From assembly GCF_031764535.1 (NCBI RefSeq), contig NZ_CP134499.1, positions 992,001-1,056,000 on the forward strand: 64,000 nt of DNA, in the 5' to 3' direction. The translations under genes and the position numbers were made by a program. The notes below the pieces were generated by a model. It was not told where the DNA came from. It did not search any database and saw nothing but the letters and a program-made list of their open reading frames with translations. This DNA is from Pseudomonas sp. SG20056. GTDB taxonomy: Bacteria; Pseudomonadota; Gammaproteobacteria; Pseudomonadales; Pseudomonadaceae. Positions 45,709-55,802 of this stretch are shown here, one piece after another (position 1 is the first letter of the stretch; the number at the start of each line of letters is the position of its first letter).

Positions 45709-46326
45709 ATGTGTGGACGTTATGCCCTGTTCCGTTGGACGCCTGCATTTGCGGCGATTCCCGGTTTTCCCGCTGATCAGTTGCCGCACTGGAGCATTTC
45801 CCCCAATAGCCAGGTGTTGCTGCTGCGCAACGTCGAGGGTGAGCGCCAGTTGACGCGCGCGCGTTGGGGCCTGACGCCGCCCTGGTTGACTGATCTGACC
45901 AAGACCCCGGCCCAGGCACGTGCAGAGACCCTGGTCGAGCAGCCGATGTTTCGCGAGGCGTTTCGCCTGCGTCGCGGCCTGCTCCCGGCCAACGGTTTTT
46001 ACGAGTGGCGCGGCACGGCGCGCAAGCGTCCGTACTGGCTCACTGGCGAGAGCACACCGTTGTATTTCGCTGCTTTGTGGGAAGCCTATCCGGTTGAAGG
46101 TTGCGTCTACCTGAGCGCGGCAGTGGTGACTCAGGCGGCGGCCAGTCAGCGGCGGCCACTGATCCTCGATGACGCCGGGCAGGCCGCCTGGTTGGCTGCC
46201 GATACCCCGATGGCCGATTTGCAGGCTTTATTGGCGAGTGCGCAACCGGCGCTGCGCGAGCGGGTGCTGGCGAATCTGATCAATGATCCCAAGCTCGATG
46301 CGCCTGAGTGCCTGACGCCGGCCTAG
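45709..46326 (+). CDS. YedK/HMCES-like (SRAP) protein with altered active site
   Basis: A 205-residue SRAP-domain protein. The reactive Cys2 (MCGRYALF) is present, as is the Glu in NGFYEW (Glu99). Two other residues of the YedK active site seem changed: the NARAET Asn is Gln69 (AQARAET) and the HxRMP His is Ser146 (SQRRP), with a small deletion before it. YedK family members crosslink to abasic sites in single-stranded DNA; this one may still crosslink through Cys2 but may not reverse or form the thiazolidine in the usual way. Confidence 0.88.
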   Translation: MCGRYALFRWTPAFAAIPGFPADQLPHWSISPNSQVLLLRNVEGERQLTRARWGLTPPWLTDLTKTPAQARAETLVEQPMFREAFRLRRGLLPANGFYEWRGTARKRPYWLTGESTPLYFAALWEAYPVEGCVYLSAAVVTQAAASQRRPLILDDAGQAAWLAADTPMADLQALLASAQPALRERVLANLINDPKLDAPECLTPA

Positions 46327-46342
46327 GCCATTATCAGGGCGC

Positions 46343-46378
46343 AAAAAAGGGCGGACTGCATGGCAGTCCGCCCTTTTT
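46343..46378. terminator. Bidirectional terminator
   Basis: AAAAAAGGGCGGACTGC and GCAGTCCGCCCTTTTT form a long GC-rich stem, ending both the SRAP gene and the convergent chemoreceptor gene. Confidence 0.93.
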
Positions 46379-46390
46379 GTTGCAGCTAGA

Positions 46391-48526
46391 TCAGACTTTG
46401 AACTGGTTGATCAGGCGGCGTTGCTGTTCGGCCAGCTTGGTCAGCTCTGCACTGGCCTGGCTGGCCTCGTCGGCACCGCCGGCCACTTCATTGGCCACCT
46501 GGCCGATATTGGTGACGTTGCGGTTGATGTCTTCGGCCACCGCGCTCTGTTCCTCGGCGGCGCTGGCGATCTGCGTGTTCATGTCGTTGATCACCGAGAC
46601 CGCCTGGGTGATCGATTCCAGCGCTTCGGCGGCCTGACTGGCTTGTTGCACGCTGATTTCGGTCTTGCTCTGGCTGTCTTCCATGACCGTGACCACATCG
46701 CGGGTGCCCTGTTGCAGTTGCTGGATCATGGTCTGGATTTCTTCGGTAGCCTTCTGGGTTTTCTGCGCCAGGTTGCGCACCTCGTCGGCCACCACGGCAA
46801 AGCCACGACCTTGTTCGCCCGCGCGGGCCGCCTCGATGGCCGCGTTGAGTGCGAGCAGGTTGGTTTGCTCGGCAATCCCGCGGATAGCCACCAGGATGGC
46901 GGTGATGTTCTCGCTGTCCTTGGCCAGCGTTTGCACCACAGTGACTGCGCGGCCGATTTCCTGCGCCAGGGCGGCAATTGCGTCGGCCGTGTGTTGCACT
47001 GTCTGCTTGCCCTGATTGGCGGCGCGGTCCGCGTGATTGGCTGCTTCGGCCGCATGGGTGGCGTTGCGCGCCACGTCCTGGGCGGTGGCGGTCATTTCAT
47101 GCACGGCAGTGGCGACCAGTTCGATCTCCGCCAGCTGCTTCTGCACGCCGGTGTTGGTGCGGATGGCGATGTCGGCGGTGTGTTCGGAGGAGTCACTGAC
47201 TTTCTGTACCGAGCTGACCACCTGGGTAATCATGCTTTGCAGCTTGCCGAGGAAGGTATTGAAGCCCTTGGCAATATCACCCAGTTCATCACTGCGGTTT
47301 ACTTCCAGGCGGCAGGTCAAGTCGCCGTCGCCCTGGGCGATATCGTCGAGCATGGTCACCATCTGCCGCAGCGGGCGGGCGATACCGTAGCCGACAAACC
47401 AGATCACCAGCATGCCAATGCCGGCCACCAGTAGGCCCACCAGAGCCATACCCAGGGTGTCAGCCTCGGCTTGCTCAGTAAGTCCGGTTTGCAGCTCATT
47501 CAGGTCTGCGAATACCGCACTGGTCGGCAGTACGATGGCCAGGGTCCAGCGTGTTGATGTACCGGCAACCTGGAACGGCAGCAGCAGCTGGAGTAGTTGG
47601 CGCTCTTCGTCGAGTTTGTTGATCGTCTGGTCGTTGCTGCTCTGCTTGAGCTGACTCAGCAGCTCGACATCAATGGCCTCGCTCGCCGGCTGGCCAATCA
47701 ATGCTGCGTCCTGAGTGGCGGCGATCAGGGTGCCGTTGGAGGCAATCAGGGCCAGTTCCCCTGCGCCGTCATACAGCTCGGCTTTGGCAGTTGTGAGCAG
47801 TTCTTGAATAAAGTCCAAGGCCAGATCATTGCCGGCAATGCCGCGGAACTGGCCATTGACCATGATCGGCGCGTTGAAGGCGGCGACCAGTACCTGCTTG
47901 CCGCCAAAGTCGTAGGAGGCCGGGTCAATCACGCAGGGCTTGCCGGTTTCCTTAGGGCACAGGTAATACTCGCCGGTGCGCACGCCGGTGGGTTGAACTT
48001 CCTCGCTTTCCATCTGCTCCACAGTCAGGGCGTCGAGCTTCAGTTGGTCGCCATCCCGGTACCACCACGGCATAAAGCGACCGGTATGGTCGTAGCCGCT
48101 TTCCTTCTGATTAACGTAAAGGTCGTCGTCCTGGTCGAAAGCGTTGGGCTCCCAGCCGATGTAGAGGTCAAGTAATTCCGGGTTAGCCTTGAGGTAAACA
48201 CCGACCAGATTGCTCAACTCTTCTCGGGTCAGGCTGATACCGGCGCTGCCATCTGTGCTGCCCATCTGGCTGTTGAGGGTGGCGAGGGATTTGGCGACGG
48301 TCATAGGGTGTTCAAACTGGCGCTGCAGCTGGCCGACCTGAGCTTTGGCCAGAGCGTTGAGGCGTTGGTCGATCACATCCTCTAATAGGCCTTGAGTGCG
48401 TTCTTGCACTTGGGTCTGGGTGCGCGCTCCTGCGAATAGGGCGTAGAGCACCAGGGCGACGACTACTGCCAGGATGCTGGCCCCCGCCATAAGTGCTACG
48501 GAGGACTGGATCGACTTGAATCGCAT
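46391..48526 (-). CDS. Methyl-accepting chemotaxis protein with dCache domain
   Basis: A 711-residue chemoreceptor. A membrane segment at about 11-32 precedes a periplasmic double Cache-like domain ([32 protein letters not shown]), then a second segment (about 362-385), HAMP, and a signalling domain with the hairpin tip core EIGRAVTVV...[36 protein letters not shown]. No C-terminal CheR-binding pentapeptide is seen. The ligand is unknown; Cache receptors bind amino acids, organic acids or polyamines. Confidence 0.95.
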   Translation of the reverse strand: MRFKSIQSSVALMAGASILAVVVALVLYALFAGARTQTQVQERTQGLLEDVIDQRLNALAKAQVGQLQRQFEHPMTVAKSLATLNSQMGSTDGSAGISLTREELSNLVGVYLKANPELLDLYIGWEPNAFDQDDDLYVNQKESGYDHTGRFMPWWYRDGDQLKLDALTVEQMESEEVQPTGVRTGEYYLCPKETGKPCVIDPASYDFGGKQVLVAAFNAPIMVNGQFRGIAGNDLALDFIQELLTTAKAELYDGAGELALIASNGTLIAATQDAALIGQPASEAIDVELLSQLKQSSNDQTINKLDEERQLLQLLLPFQVAGTSTRWTLAIVLPTSAVFADLNELQTGLTEQAEADTLGMALVGLLVAGIGMLVIWFVGYGIARPLRQMVTMLDDIAQGDGDLTCRLEVNRSDELGDIAKGFNTFLGKLQSMITQVVSSVQKVSDSSEHTADIAIRTNTGVQKQLAEIELVATAVHEMTATAQDVARNATHAAEAANHADRAANQGKQTVQHTADAIAALAQEIGRAVTVVQTLAKDSENITAILVAIRGIAEQTNLLALNAAIEAARAGEQGRGFAVVADEVRNLAQKTQKATEEIQTMIQQLQQGTRDVVTVMEDSQSKTEISVQQASQAAEALESITQAVSVINDMNTQIASAAEEQSAVAEDINRNVTNIGQVANEVAGGADEASQASAELTKLAEQQRRLINQFKV

Positions 48527-48704
48527 AGGGACTCCTCAACGTGTCAGTTGCGCCTGTCCCTAGCTTATCGGCAGCGTAGCTTCAAAGCATTAGCTCGCCG
48601 CTGTATCTAGCAAAGAGCCTGAGGGGCCATAGTGCAAGTCGTGCGGGTTGTTTTGCCCTGGTGCACGGCCTAGCATACGGTCCCTGTCGTGAAGGAGAAC
48701 TGAC

Positions 48705-49517
48705 ATGAATACCCCATTTCGTCTGGCCAGTCTGGCGCTCTGCAGCCTGCTGACGGCTTGCCAGGCTGTGAACACCACCAGTGGCGGCGCCGTAGGTGTT
48801 GAGCGCAAGCAATATATGTTCAGCATGCTCTCGACCCAAGAGGTCAATCAGATGTATGCGCAGTCTTACCAGCAGACCCTCGGCGAGGCGTCCAGCAAGG
48901 GCGTGTTGGATAAAACCAGCAATAACGCCAAACGCCTGCGCACCATTGCCGATCGCTTGATCAAGCATGCTCCGTTGTTCCGTCCGGATGCGGCGCAGTG
49001 GCAATGGGAGGTCAACCTGATCAAGAGCCCTGAGCTGAACGCCAACTGCGGCCCAGGCGGCAAGATCATTTTCTATAGCGGTATTATCGAGAAGCTCAAA
49101 CTCACCGACGATGAGATCGCCGCAATCATGGGCCACGAGATGGCCCACGCCCTGCGCGAGCACAGCCGTGAGGCGATGTCCAAGGCCTATGGTGTCGAGA
49201 TGGCCAAACAGGGTGCAGGTGCCTTGCTCGGTCTGGGCTCCGACAGTTTGGCCTTGGCCGATGCGGCCGTGCAGTACGGCATGATGCTGCCAAACAGTCG
49301 CGGCAATGAGAACGAAGCCGATCTGATCGGCCTGGAACTGGCAGCCCGTGGTGGCTACAACCCCAATGCTGCGGTCAGTCTGTGGCAGAAAATGGCCGCA
49401 GCCAGCGAAGGTGCTCCGCCTGAGTTCATGAGCACGCACCCCTCGTCGAGCAGCCGAATCGCTTCTCTGCAGGCAGCGATTCCCAAGGTGATGCCGTTGT
49501 ATGAGCAAGCGCGCTAA
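48705..49517 (+). CDS. M48-family metalloprotease lipoprotein
   Basis: A 270-residue protease resembling LoiP/YggG. Lipobox LTAC (Cys19) directs it to the envelope; zinc motif HEMAH (144-148) with third ligand region ENEADLIG (202-209). It probably degrades misfolded envelope proteins at the outer membrane. GAAGGAG lies 8 nt upstream. Confidence 0.93.
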   Translation: MNTPFRLASLALCSLLTACQAVNTTSGGAVGVERKQYMFSMLSTQEVNQMYAQSYQQTLGEASSKGVLDKTSNNAKRLRTIADRLIKHAPLFRPDAAQWQWEVNLIKSPELNANCGPGGKIIFYSGIIEKLKLTDDEIAAIMGHEMAHALREHSREAMSKAYGVEMAKQGAGALLGLGSDSLALADAAVQYGMMLPNSRGNENEADLIGLELAARGGYNPNAAVSLWQKMAAASEGAPPEFMSTHPSSSSRIASLQAAIPKVMPLYEQAR

Positions 49518-49530
49518 AACGCGGTAAATA

Positions 49531-49555
49531 AAAAGCCCCCGATTGGGGGCTTTTT
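49531..49555. terminator. Terminator after M48 protease gene
   Basis: AAAAGCCCCC and GGGGGCTTTTT pair around GATT, with a T-run. Confidence 0.92.
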
Positions 49556-49571
49556 ATTGGGTGTTATTTGT

Positions 49572-50015
49572 TCAGGGTAATGCCTTGGCGGCAAAGGGTT
49601 GGGTGGCCAGGCCCAGTTGTGAGCGGAAGCTTTCCATGTCGAACATGGTGCAGATTTCCTGAATCTCATTGCTCGGGGTGATGGTCCAGAAGGCCATGGC
49701 TGAAATGCTCAGCACTTTGTCGCTGGGCGGGTAGCCGAGTGCAGGTTTCTGGATGGTGCCGATCAGGGTGCTCCAGGTAACGACTTTGTTGCCCTCGGCG
49801 ATGCATTCCTCGATCACCACCTGCAGATCCGGCATGGCATGGCGGATGTCCTGCACCATCTGGGCAAAGGCGGGACTGGTCAGTGGTCGGCCGATAAACG
49901 AACTCTTGTAGAGAAAGTCTTTGCTGTGCAGTTGTTCTGCTAGCGCGGTACGGCCTTTGTTCCACGACAGGTCGATATGATGGCGTACCAGTCTTTTCCG
50001 ATCATCCAGTGACAT
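49572..50015 (-). CDS. SnoaL-like / ester cyclase family protein
   Basis: A 147-residue cone-fold protein of the SnoaL type: FAQMVQDIRHAMPDLQVVIEECIAEGNKVVTWSTLIGT and GPISA-like tail with dimer strand EIQEICTMFDMESFRSQLG. The reaction is unknown; family members isomerise or hydrolyse small substrates and the name ester cyclase is tentative. Confidence 0.82.
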   Translation of the reverse strand: MSLDDRKRLVRHHIDLSWNKGRTALAEQLHSKDFLYKSSFIGRPLTSPAFAQMVQDIRHAMPDLQVVIEECIAEGNKVVTWSTLIGTIQKPALGYPPSDKVLSISAMAFWTITPSNEIQEICTMFDMESFRSQLGLATQPFAAKALP

Positions 50016-50120
50016 AAGTGTCTCCCTGACGGCTGAGTGGGCAGGATGTTGCGCACTGTAGCAGCCGTCTGGAAACTGGGGTATTGGCCGAAACGCCAGA
50101 GCCCTGGCGTCAACTTGATG

Positions 50121-50705
50121 TCAAATTAGCCCGCTGAACTTCAGTGCTTGATACCCCGCATAGGCGGCCAGCGCTGCAAAGGCGCAGGCGGCCAAGCGGC
50201 GAATCAGGGTCAGTGGCAGGCGTTCGGCGGCAAAGTTGCCCGCCAGAACTACCGGCACGTTGGCGATCAGCATGCCCAGTGTGGTGCCGATGACCACCAG
50301 AATGAAGTGCGGATATTGCGCGGCCAGCATCACCGTGGCGATCTGGGTCTTGTCGCCCATCTCCGCGAGAAAAAAGGCAATCAGGGTGGTCAGGAATGGG
50401 CCGTAACGCTTGAGCTTGGAGTCTTCATCGTCATCCAGCTTGTCCGGGATCAGCGTCCACAGCGCTACGGCAACAAAGCTGGCGGCAAGAATCCAGCTAA
50501 GCGTGGTGGGGGAGAAGAAGCTGGCAACCCAGTTGCCGATGGCGCCTGCGGCGAAATGATTGGCCAGGGTGGCGACCACAATGCCCCAGATGATCGGCCA
50601 GGGTTTGCGAAAACGCGCGGCCAGCAGCAGTGCGAGCAGCTGCGTCTTGTCGCCGATTTCGGCCAAGGCAACGATAAAGGTGGGGACAAACAGGGATTCG
50701 AGCAT
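50121..50705 (-). CDS. TMEM165/GDT1 family transporter
   Basis: A 194-residue inner-membrane protein with six hydrophobic segments and the duplicated cation motif EIGDKTQL (first half) and EMGDKTQI (second half). Family members export or import Mn2+ or Ca2+. The yybP-ykoY-type riboswitch just upstream strongly suggests Mn export and induction by Mn2+. Confidence 0.93.
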   Translation of the reverse strand: MLESLFVPTFIVALAEIGDKTQLLALLLAARFRKPWPIIWGIVVATLANHFAAGAIGNWVASFFSPTTLSWILAASFVAVALWTLIPDKLDDDEDSKLKRYGPFLTTLIAFFLAEMGDKTQIATVMLAAQYPHFILVVIGTTLGMLIANVPVVLAGNFAAERLPLTLIRRLAACAFAALAAYAGYQALKFSGLI

Positions 50706-50799
50706 CAGGCTTTCCTAAAGGGGCGGGTCGACACGGCTATGACACGTACAGCCTTCCCGCCCCGGGTAAGGTGTGCGTGTCATAGGTCTTGTCAAACCG

Positions 50800-50906
50800 C
50801 CGGCCCCTCTGAGTGGGCCTTGGGTCGCACGCGCCATGCTCTGCTGAGCAAGTATGTTGACGCGTGCCGGGCGAGCTGGCGCTCGCGGGAGACTACTCCC
50901 CTAGGA
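50800..50906 (-). promoter_or_regulatory. yybP-ykoY (Mn2+) riboswitch
   Basis: On the minus strand the leader begins GGGGAGTAG and contains CGTCAACATACTTGCT, the two conserved blocks of the yybP-ykoY aptamer, followed by GCGCGTGCGACCCAAGGCCC. The order and orientation fit an aptamer upstream of the GDT1 gene, with about 95 nt left for an expression platform. In characterised members, Mn2+ binding switches on downstream efflux genes. Confidence 0.88.
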
Positions 50907-50949
50907 CGCGCGCATTCTGCCCGCGCATCCGTGATAGGGCAAGCCCCGT

Positions 50950-51948
50950 TTAGCTTTTGCTGGCGCGGTAGATGCGAAAGCCCTTGGCGTCGGCCAGGGT
51001 CTTGCAGGGGCCTAGGTGTTGCTCGATCAGCGGTGGGTATTTGAGAAAGCTGTTGGCGACCAGGCGCAATTCGCCTTTGCTGGCCAGGTGCTGGCTGGCC
51101 TGCTGTAGCAGATGCTCGGTGGCCTGGTAGTGGGTGTGCACGCCTTGGTGAAAGGGCGGGTTGCTGAGGATTGCACTCAATCCCGTGGGAGCGGCATCGA
51201 TACCATCACCATTGATGACATTGGCTTCAAGACCATTTGTGGCCAGGGTCAGGCGGCTGCTTTCGACGGCAAACGCATCGACATCCAGTAGGGTGATCTG
51301 GCTGTCCGGATAGCGGCGCTTCAGCGCCGCGCCGAGTACGCCGGCTCCACAGCCGAAATCCAGGATATGCCCGCTTGGCAGGCCATCGAGGTGTTCGAGC
51401 AGTAGCGCACTGCCTACGTCCAGGCGACCATGGCTGAATACGCCCGGCAGGCTAAGCACCTGCAGCGGTCCGTCGGTCAGGGCCAGTTCGTAGCGTTGTG
51501 CCAGGCTGTGTAGATCCGGCGCGGCGGGTGCGTACTCAACCCGTACTTGCCAGAGCTGGCAGTGCCGCGCGCTGTCGAGCTTGCGTGTTTGACCGAAGTT
51601 CGCCAGCTGCTTGGCGGCGCGCTCAATGCCGGCACGTTTTTCACCGACCAGAAACAGTTCGCGGCCATTCAGGCGCGCCGCCAGGGCATTGAGCAGGTAT
51701 TCGGTGAGCTCGCGGGACTTCGGCAGAAACAGCACGGCTGCCTGGAAGTCGCGTTCTCCAGGTTGAGTGCCAAAGTGACAGCGAGTGCTGAAGCGGGCGT
51801 CCAGCAGTGCGTGCTCGCCGGCATGCCAGCTCCAGCCGTGGGCTTCAGGGAGTTGGCCAAGCAGATCATCTGCTGGTAAACCGGCAAGCAGCAGCGGGCC
51901 GTTGAATAGATCAGCCTGGCGTAGCAGTACTTCGCTTCGCGGGTCCAT
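50950..51948 (-). CDS. rsmC: 16S rRNA (guanine-N2) methyltransferase, RsmC-like
   Basis: A 332-residue methyltransferase. An N-terminal non-catalytic repeat domain precedes a Rossmann domain with SAM motif [15 protein letters not shown] and catalytic NPPF in [11 protein letters not shown], as in RsmC (m2G1207 of 16S rRNA). The ATG at 51948 ([18 protein letters not shown] upstream) is chosen over 52029. The start region overlaps nothing of the hydroxyacid dehydrogenase gene at 51977 if this start is right. RsmC versus related RlmG is not excluded. Confidence 0.88.
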   Translation of the reverse strand: MDPRSEVLLRQADLFNGPLLLAGLPADDLLGQLPEAHGWSWHAGEHALLDARFSTRCHFGTQPGERDFQAAVLFLPKSRELTEYLLNALAARLNGRELFLVGEKRAGIERAAKQLANFGQTRKLDSARHCQLWQVRVEYAPAAPDLHSLAQRYELALTDGPLQVLSLPGVFSHGRLDVGSALLLEHLDGLPSGHILDFGCGAGVLGAALKRRYPDSQITLLDVDAFAVESSRLTLATNGLEANVINGDGIDAAPTGLSAILSNPPFHQGVHTHYQATEHLLQQASQHLASKGELRLVANSFLKYPPLIEQHLGPCKTLADAKGFRIYRASKS

Positions 51949-51976
51949 AAGCGCTCCTTGAAAAAAGTCGCGTAGC

Positions 51977-52942
51977 TTAGCTGACAACGCGCATAGGCGT
52001 GCCGTTGAAGAAGGCCAGAGCGTTTTCACTCAGTTGGCCGACGATACGTTGTCGCGCTTCGCGGCTGCCCCAGGCGCTGTGCGGGGTGATGATCAGCCTT
52101 GGAATATCGTCGGCGAGCAAGGGATTGCCGTTTCTCGGCGGCTCCTGAGTCAGTACATCGGTCGCCGCGCCGCCCAGGTGGCCGGCACGCAGTGCGTCAG
52201 CCAGGGCTTGTTCATTGATCAGGCCGCCGCGGGCAGTATTGATCAGAAAGGCGGTGGGCTTCATCAGGCTGAGTTCGCGGGCGTCGATCAGGTTCAGGGT
52301 GTCGCTGTTCAGCGGGCAGTGCAGGGTCAGTGCATCGACCTGAGGCAGTAGCTCATCCAGTGACAGGCGGTTTTCACGTGCAGGGCGGCCTGGCAGTTGG
52401 CCGAGCAGCACGCGCATGCCGAAGGCTTCGGCCAGTTTGGCGACTGCACCGCCCAGCTCACCATGGCCAAGCAGACCAAGGGTTTTGCCGTGCAGCTCGA
52501 CGATCGGGTGATCAAGCAGGCAGAACTGCTGCGCCTGCTGCCAGTGTCCGGCGCGAACGTCGCGCTGGTAATCGGGTAGGCGTGTGGCCAGGGCAAGAAG
52601 CAACATCAGGGTGTGTTGTGCCACCGAAGGCGTGCCGTAACCCTGGCAGTTGCTGACGATCACGCCGTGGGCGCGGGCGGCGCTGAGATCAATCGGGTTG
52701 GTCCCGGTAGCGGCCACCAGTACCAGCTTCAGCTCCGGGCAGGCGGCGAACACCTCGGCATTCAGCGGCACCTTGTTGCTGATCGCCACCTGCACGCCCT
52801 GCAGGCGTTCGATGGTTTGCACCTGGGTGCTGTGCGGGTACAACTGCAGGTCGGCAAAGCAGGCGCTCAGGCTGGACAGGTCGAGGTCGCCCAGGTCGAG
52901 TGAGCTGTGGTCGAGAAAGGCGGCGCGGTGACTGTTACTCAT
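51977..52942 (-). CDS. D-2-hydroxyacid dehydrogenase
   Basis: A 321-residue NAD(P)-dependent enzyme: nucleotide site [19 protein letters not shown], catalytic Arg in [13 protein letters not shown], Glu and His in [13 protein letters not shown]. It resembles glycerate (hydroxypyruvate) dehydrogenase HprA, but substrate is not certain. It lies 29 bp upstream of rsmC and could be co-transcribed. Confidence 0.9.
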   Translation of the reverse strand: MSNSHRAAFLDHSSLDLGDLDLSSLSACFADLQLYPHSTQVQTIERLQGVQVAISNKVPLNAEVFAACPELKLVLVAATGTNPIDLSAARAHGVIVSNCQGYGTPSVAQHTLMLLLALATRLPDYQRDVRAGHWQQAQQFCLLDHPIVELHGKTLGLLGHGELGGAVAKLAEAFGMRVLLGQLPGRPARENRLSLDELLPQVDALTLHCPLNSDTLNLIDARELSLMKPTAFLINTARGGLINEQALADALRAGHLGGAATDVLTQEPPRNGNPLLADDIPRLIITPHSAWGSREARQRIVGQLSENALAFFNGTPMRVVS

Positions 52943-53024
52943 CAGCTGTATCTATCCTGCAGGTTTGAGCGGGGAGTAAGGTGGCGAGCCTAACAGAATC
53001 ATTTCGACGTCGCGGAGCCGCCCC

Positions 53025-53654
53025 ATGTACTGGACCGAGTTTTTAGCTGTGGCCCTGATCCACCTGCTGGCTGTGGCCAGCCCTGGCCCGGATTTCGCGA
53101 TTGTGGTGCGCGAGAGTGTGGCGCACGGGCGGCGTGCCGGCATCTTCAGTGCGATTGGCGTGGGCTGCGGGATTTTTATCCATGTGGCCTATTCGCTGCT
53201 GGGTATCGGCTTGATCGTGTCGCAGTCGATTGTGCTGTTTAACGCCCTGAAATGGCTGGCGGCGGCTTACCTGCTGTATATCGGCATTCGGGCATTGCGC
53301 GCCAAACCGGCCAGCCCGAGCGATGCCGAGTTGAGCCTGGATGAAGGTGAGCGCTCGCCGCGTGCCGCCTTTGTTGCCGGTTTTGTGACCAATGGCCTTA
53401 ACCCCAAGGCCACGCTGTTCTTCCTGTCGCTGTTTACCGTGGTGATCAACCCGCATACGCCGCTGCCGGTACAGGCGGGCTATGGGGTTTATCTGGCGGT
53501 GGCCACGGCGCTGTGGTTCTGCATGGTTGCCCAACTGTTCAGTCATCAGCGCGTGCGTGCCAGCTTTGCCCGGATGGGCCACTGGTTTGATCGGCTGATG
53601 GGGGCGGTGCTGGTGGGCTTGGGCGTTAAGCTGGCGTTCAGCGAGTTGCGTTAA
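53025..53654 (+). CDS. LysE/RhtB-family exporter
   Basis: A 209-residue inner-membrane exporter with six hydrophobic segments. Family motif ASPGPDFAIVVRESVAHGRRAG is present near the N-terminus and GFVTNGLNPKATLFF in the middle. It probably expels an amino acid or derivative; substrate unknown. Confidence 0.93.
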   Translation: MYWTEFLAVALIHLLAVASPGPDFAIVVRESVAHGRRAGIFSAIGVGCGIFIHVAYSLLGIGLIVSQSIVLFNALKWLAAAYLLYIGIRALRAKPASPSDAELSLDEGERSPRAAFVAGFVTNGLNPKATLFFLSLFTVVINPHTPLPVQAGYGVYLAVATALWFCMVAQLFSHQRVRASFARMGHWFDRLMGAVLVGLGVKLAFSELR

Positions 53655-53668
53655 ATCCAGAGCTGCAA

Positions 53669-53699
53669 CGAAAACGCCCCGCATTGCGGGCCGTTTTCG
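53669..53699. terminator. Terminator between lysE-like gene and smpB
   Basis: CGAAAACGCCCCGC and GCGGGCCGTTTTCG pair with one mismatch around ATT; bidirectional for convergent genes. Confidence 0.85.
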
Positions 53700-53715
53700 T
53701 TAGGGCAGAGTCGAT

Positions 53716-54198
53716 TTACTCGTCTTTGCCTTTGCTGCGCATGGCGCGCTGCACTTCGCGGTCGGCGTCGCGTTCTTTCTCGGTGTGGCGCTTGTCGAAG
53801 TCCTTTTTGCCCTTGGCCAGGGCAATTTCGCACTTGATCAGATGCGCCTTCCAGTAAATCGACATCGCCACGCAGGCGTAGCCTTTTTGCTGCACGGCAC
53901 CGAATAGCTTGTCCAGTTCACGTTTATTCAGCAGCAGCTTGCGGGTGCGCGTCGGGTCAGCGATCACATGGGTGCTGGCCGCAGTCAGTGGGGTTATGTG
54001 GCAGCCCATCAGCCAGGCTTCGTCGTTCTTCAACAGCACGTAGCTGTCGACCAACTGGGCCTTGCCGGCGCGCAGACTTTTCACTTCCCAGCCGGCCAGG
54101 ACCAAGCCTGCCTCGAACCTGGATTCGACGAAGTAGTCGTGCATCGCCTTCTTGTTTTGCGCGATGGTGCCTTGCGGGTGTTTCTTTTGTTTAGCCAT
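53716..54198 (-). CDS. smpB: SsrA-binding protein
   Basis: A 160-residue partner of tmRNA. It begins [18 protein letters not shown], has the core [21 protein letters not shown] and a basic C-terminal tail ([20 protein letters not shown]) that enters the mRNA channel of stalled ribosomes. The ATG at 54198 is the standard start; the longer open frame upstream is not used. Its RNA, ssrA, is in the same window at 6443. Confidence 0.97.
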   Translation of the reverse strand: MAKQKKHPQGTIAQNKKAMHDYFVESRFEAGLVLAGWEVKSLRAGKAQLVDSYVLLKNDEAWLMGCHITPLTAASTHVIADPTRTRKLLLNKRELDKLFGAVQQKGYACVAMSIYWKAHLIKCEIALAKGKKDFDKRHTEKERDADREVQRAMRSKGKDE

Positions 54199-54364
54199 AG
54201 GGCGCGCATTATAGGGAGTCACTGGCGCGGGCGCTATGTGTACGGCAGGGCAAAATCGGCTCTGCTTGGCGGCTAGGCACTGCGCGGTGTCGGCTGTGCT
54301 TGAGCCGCCCTGGCGAATCCCCGACAATGCGCGATCTTTTTTCAATAGAGCAGGCTAGCCGAGC

Positions 54365-55768
54365 ATGGCGAACGATAAGGTTTCGATACACGGCGCCTGG
54401 GCCAGCCGTTGGGTGTTTATTCTGGCTGCGACTGGTTCGGCTGTTGGCTTGGGCAATATCTGGAAGTTCCCCTATATGACCGGCATGTACGGCGGTGGGG
54501 CTTTCGTGATGATGTACCTGGTGTGCATCTTTATGGTCGGCTTGCCGATCATGCTCGCCGAAACCCTGATCGGTCGGCGCGGCCGGCAGAGCCCGGTGAA
54601 TACTCTCAAGACCCTGGCTATCGAGTCGGGTGCTTCGCCGAAATGGTCATGGGCGGCGCTGGTGGGGATGGTTGCCGCTCTGCTGATTCTGTCGTTCTAC
54701 AGCGTGGTGGCCGGCTGGTCGCTGGACTACATCCTCAGCATGGGCGGCGGGCAATTTGCCGGCGTCAGCGCCGAGGGCGCCGGTGCGGCGTTTGGTGCGC
54801 TGACGGCTGATCCATGGCGGCTGACCCTGTGGCATACGCTGTTTATGTTGCTGACCGGCTTTGTTATCGCCCGTGGCGTGGTGGCCGGGCTTGAGCGCAG
54901 CCTGCGGATCATGATGCCGCTGCTGTTCGTGCTGCTGCTGGTGCTGCTGGGTTACAGCATGACCACCGGACACTTTATGCAGGGCTTTCACTTTCTCTTC
55001 GATTTCCAGCCGGATCGCGTGCTTGATGGTGTGCTGGCAGCCATGGGGCATGCCTTCTTTACCCTGAGCGTCGGTGTGGGCGCGATCATGGTTTACGGCT
55101 CGTATATGCCGAAGAACGCCTCGATTGGCGGCACCATTCTCACCGTCGGTATTCTCGACACCCTGGTAGCTCTCACTGCTGGTATGGCTCTGTTCCCCAT
55201 CGTCTTCGCCGGTGGTCTGGAGCCTGGCGCAGGGCCAGGGCTGATGTTTGTTACCCTGCCGGTGGCGTTCGGCAATATCGCCTTTGGCCAGGTGATGGGC
55301 ACGTTGTTCTTTATCCTTGTGCTGATCGCTGCCTGGACCTCGTCGATCTCCATGCTGGAGCCGGCGGTGGCCTATCTGGTCGAGCGCACCAAGCGCGGCC
55401 GGGTACTGGTGACCAGCGTGCTGGCGTTCCTCTGCTGGGTGGTCGGCATGGGTACGGTGCTGTCCTTTAACCTGGGGGCTGAAGCGAAGTTCTTTGTCTT
55501 TGGCGAGGATGGTTTCCACCTGTTCCAATGGGGCGCCGAAGGTGGGCGGAATTTCTTCGACACCATCGATTACCTGACCAGTCGCATTCTGTTGCCGTTC
55601 GGCGGCCTGGCGTTCGCCATCTTCGCCGGCTGGGTACTCAAGCGTAAAGCTGTGCGCGAAGAGCTGGCGATGAAAAGCCCGCTGCTGTTCAACGTGGTGT
55701 ACTGGTTGATTCGTGTGGTCGCGCCAATTGGTGTGCTGATTGTGTTTGTCGCAGAGCTGAGCAAATGA
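54365..55768 (+). CDS. Sodium-dependent transporter (NSS family)
   Basis: A 467-residue inner-membrane symporter of the neurotransmitter:sodium type with about 11-12 segments. The signature ATGSAVGLGNIWKFPYMTGMYGGGAF lies in the first unwound helix region. It imports an amino acid or related amine with Na+; substrate unknown. Confidence 0.93.
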   Translation: MANDKVSIHGAWASRWVFILAATGSAVGLGNIWKFPYMTGMYGGGAFVMMYLVCIFMVGLPIMLAETLIGRRGRQSPVNTLKTLAIESGASPKWSWAALVGMVAALLILSFYSVVAGWSLDYILSMGGGQFAGVSAEGAGAAFGALTADPWRLTLWHTLFMLLTGFVIARGVVAGLERSLRIMMPLLFVLLLVLLGYSMTTGHFMQGFHFLFDFQPDRVLDGVLAAMGHAFFTLSVGVGAIMVYGSYMPKNASIGGTILTVGILDTLVALTAGMALFPIVFAGGLEPGAGPGLMFVTLPVAFGNIAFGQVMGTLFFILVLIAAWTSSISMLEPAVAYLVERTKRGRVLVTSVLAFLCWVVGMGTVLSFNLGAEAKFFVFGEDGFHLFQWGAEGGRNFFDTIDYLTSRILLPFGGLAFAIFAGWVLKRKAVREELAMKSPLLFNVVYWLIRVVAPIGVLIVFVAELSK

Positions 55769-55802
55769 TCGCCTGCATCCTGTTTAGCCAAGTGGTTGCG
55801 TT

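Noticed and set aside
53716..54345. Longer smpB start at 54345
   Set aside because: The family N-terminus [10 protein letters not shown] begins at 54198; the extension is not conserved in type.
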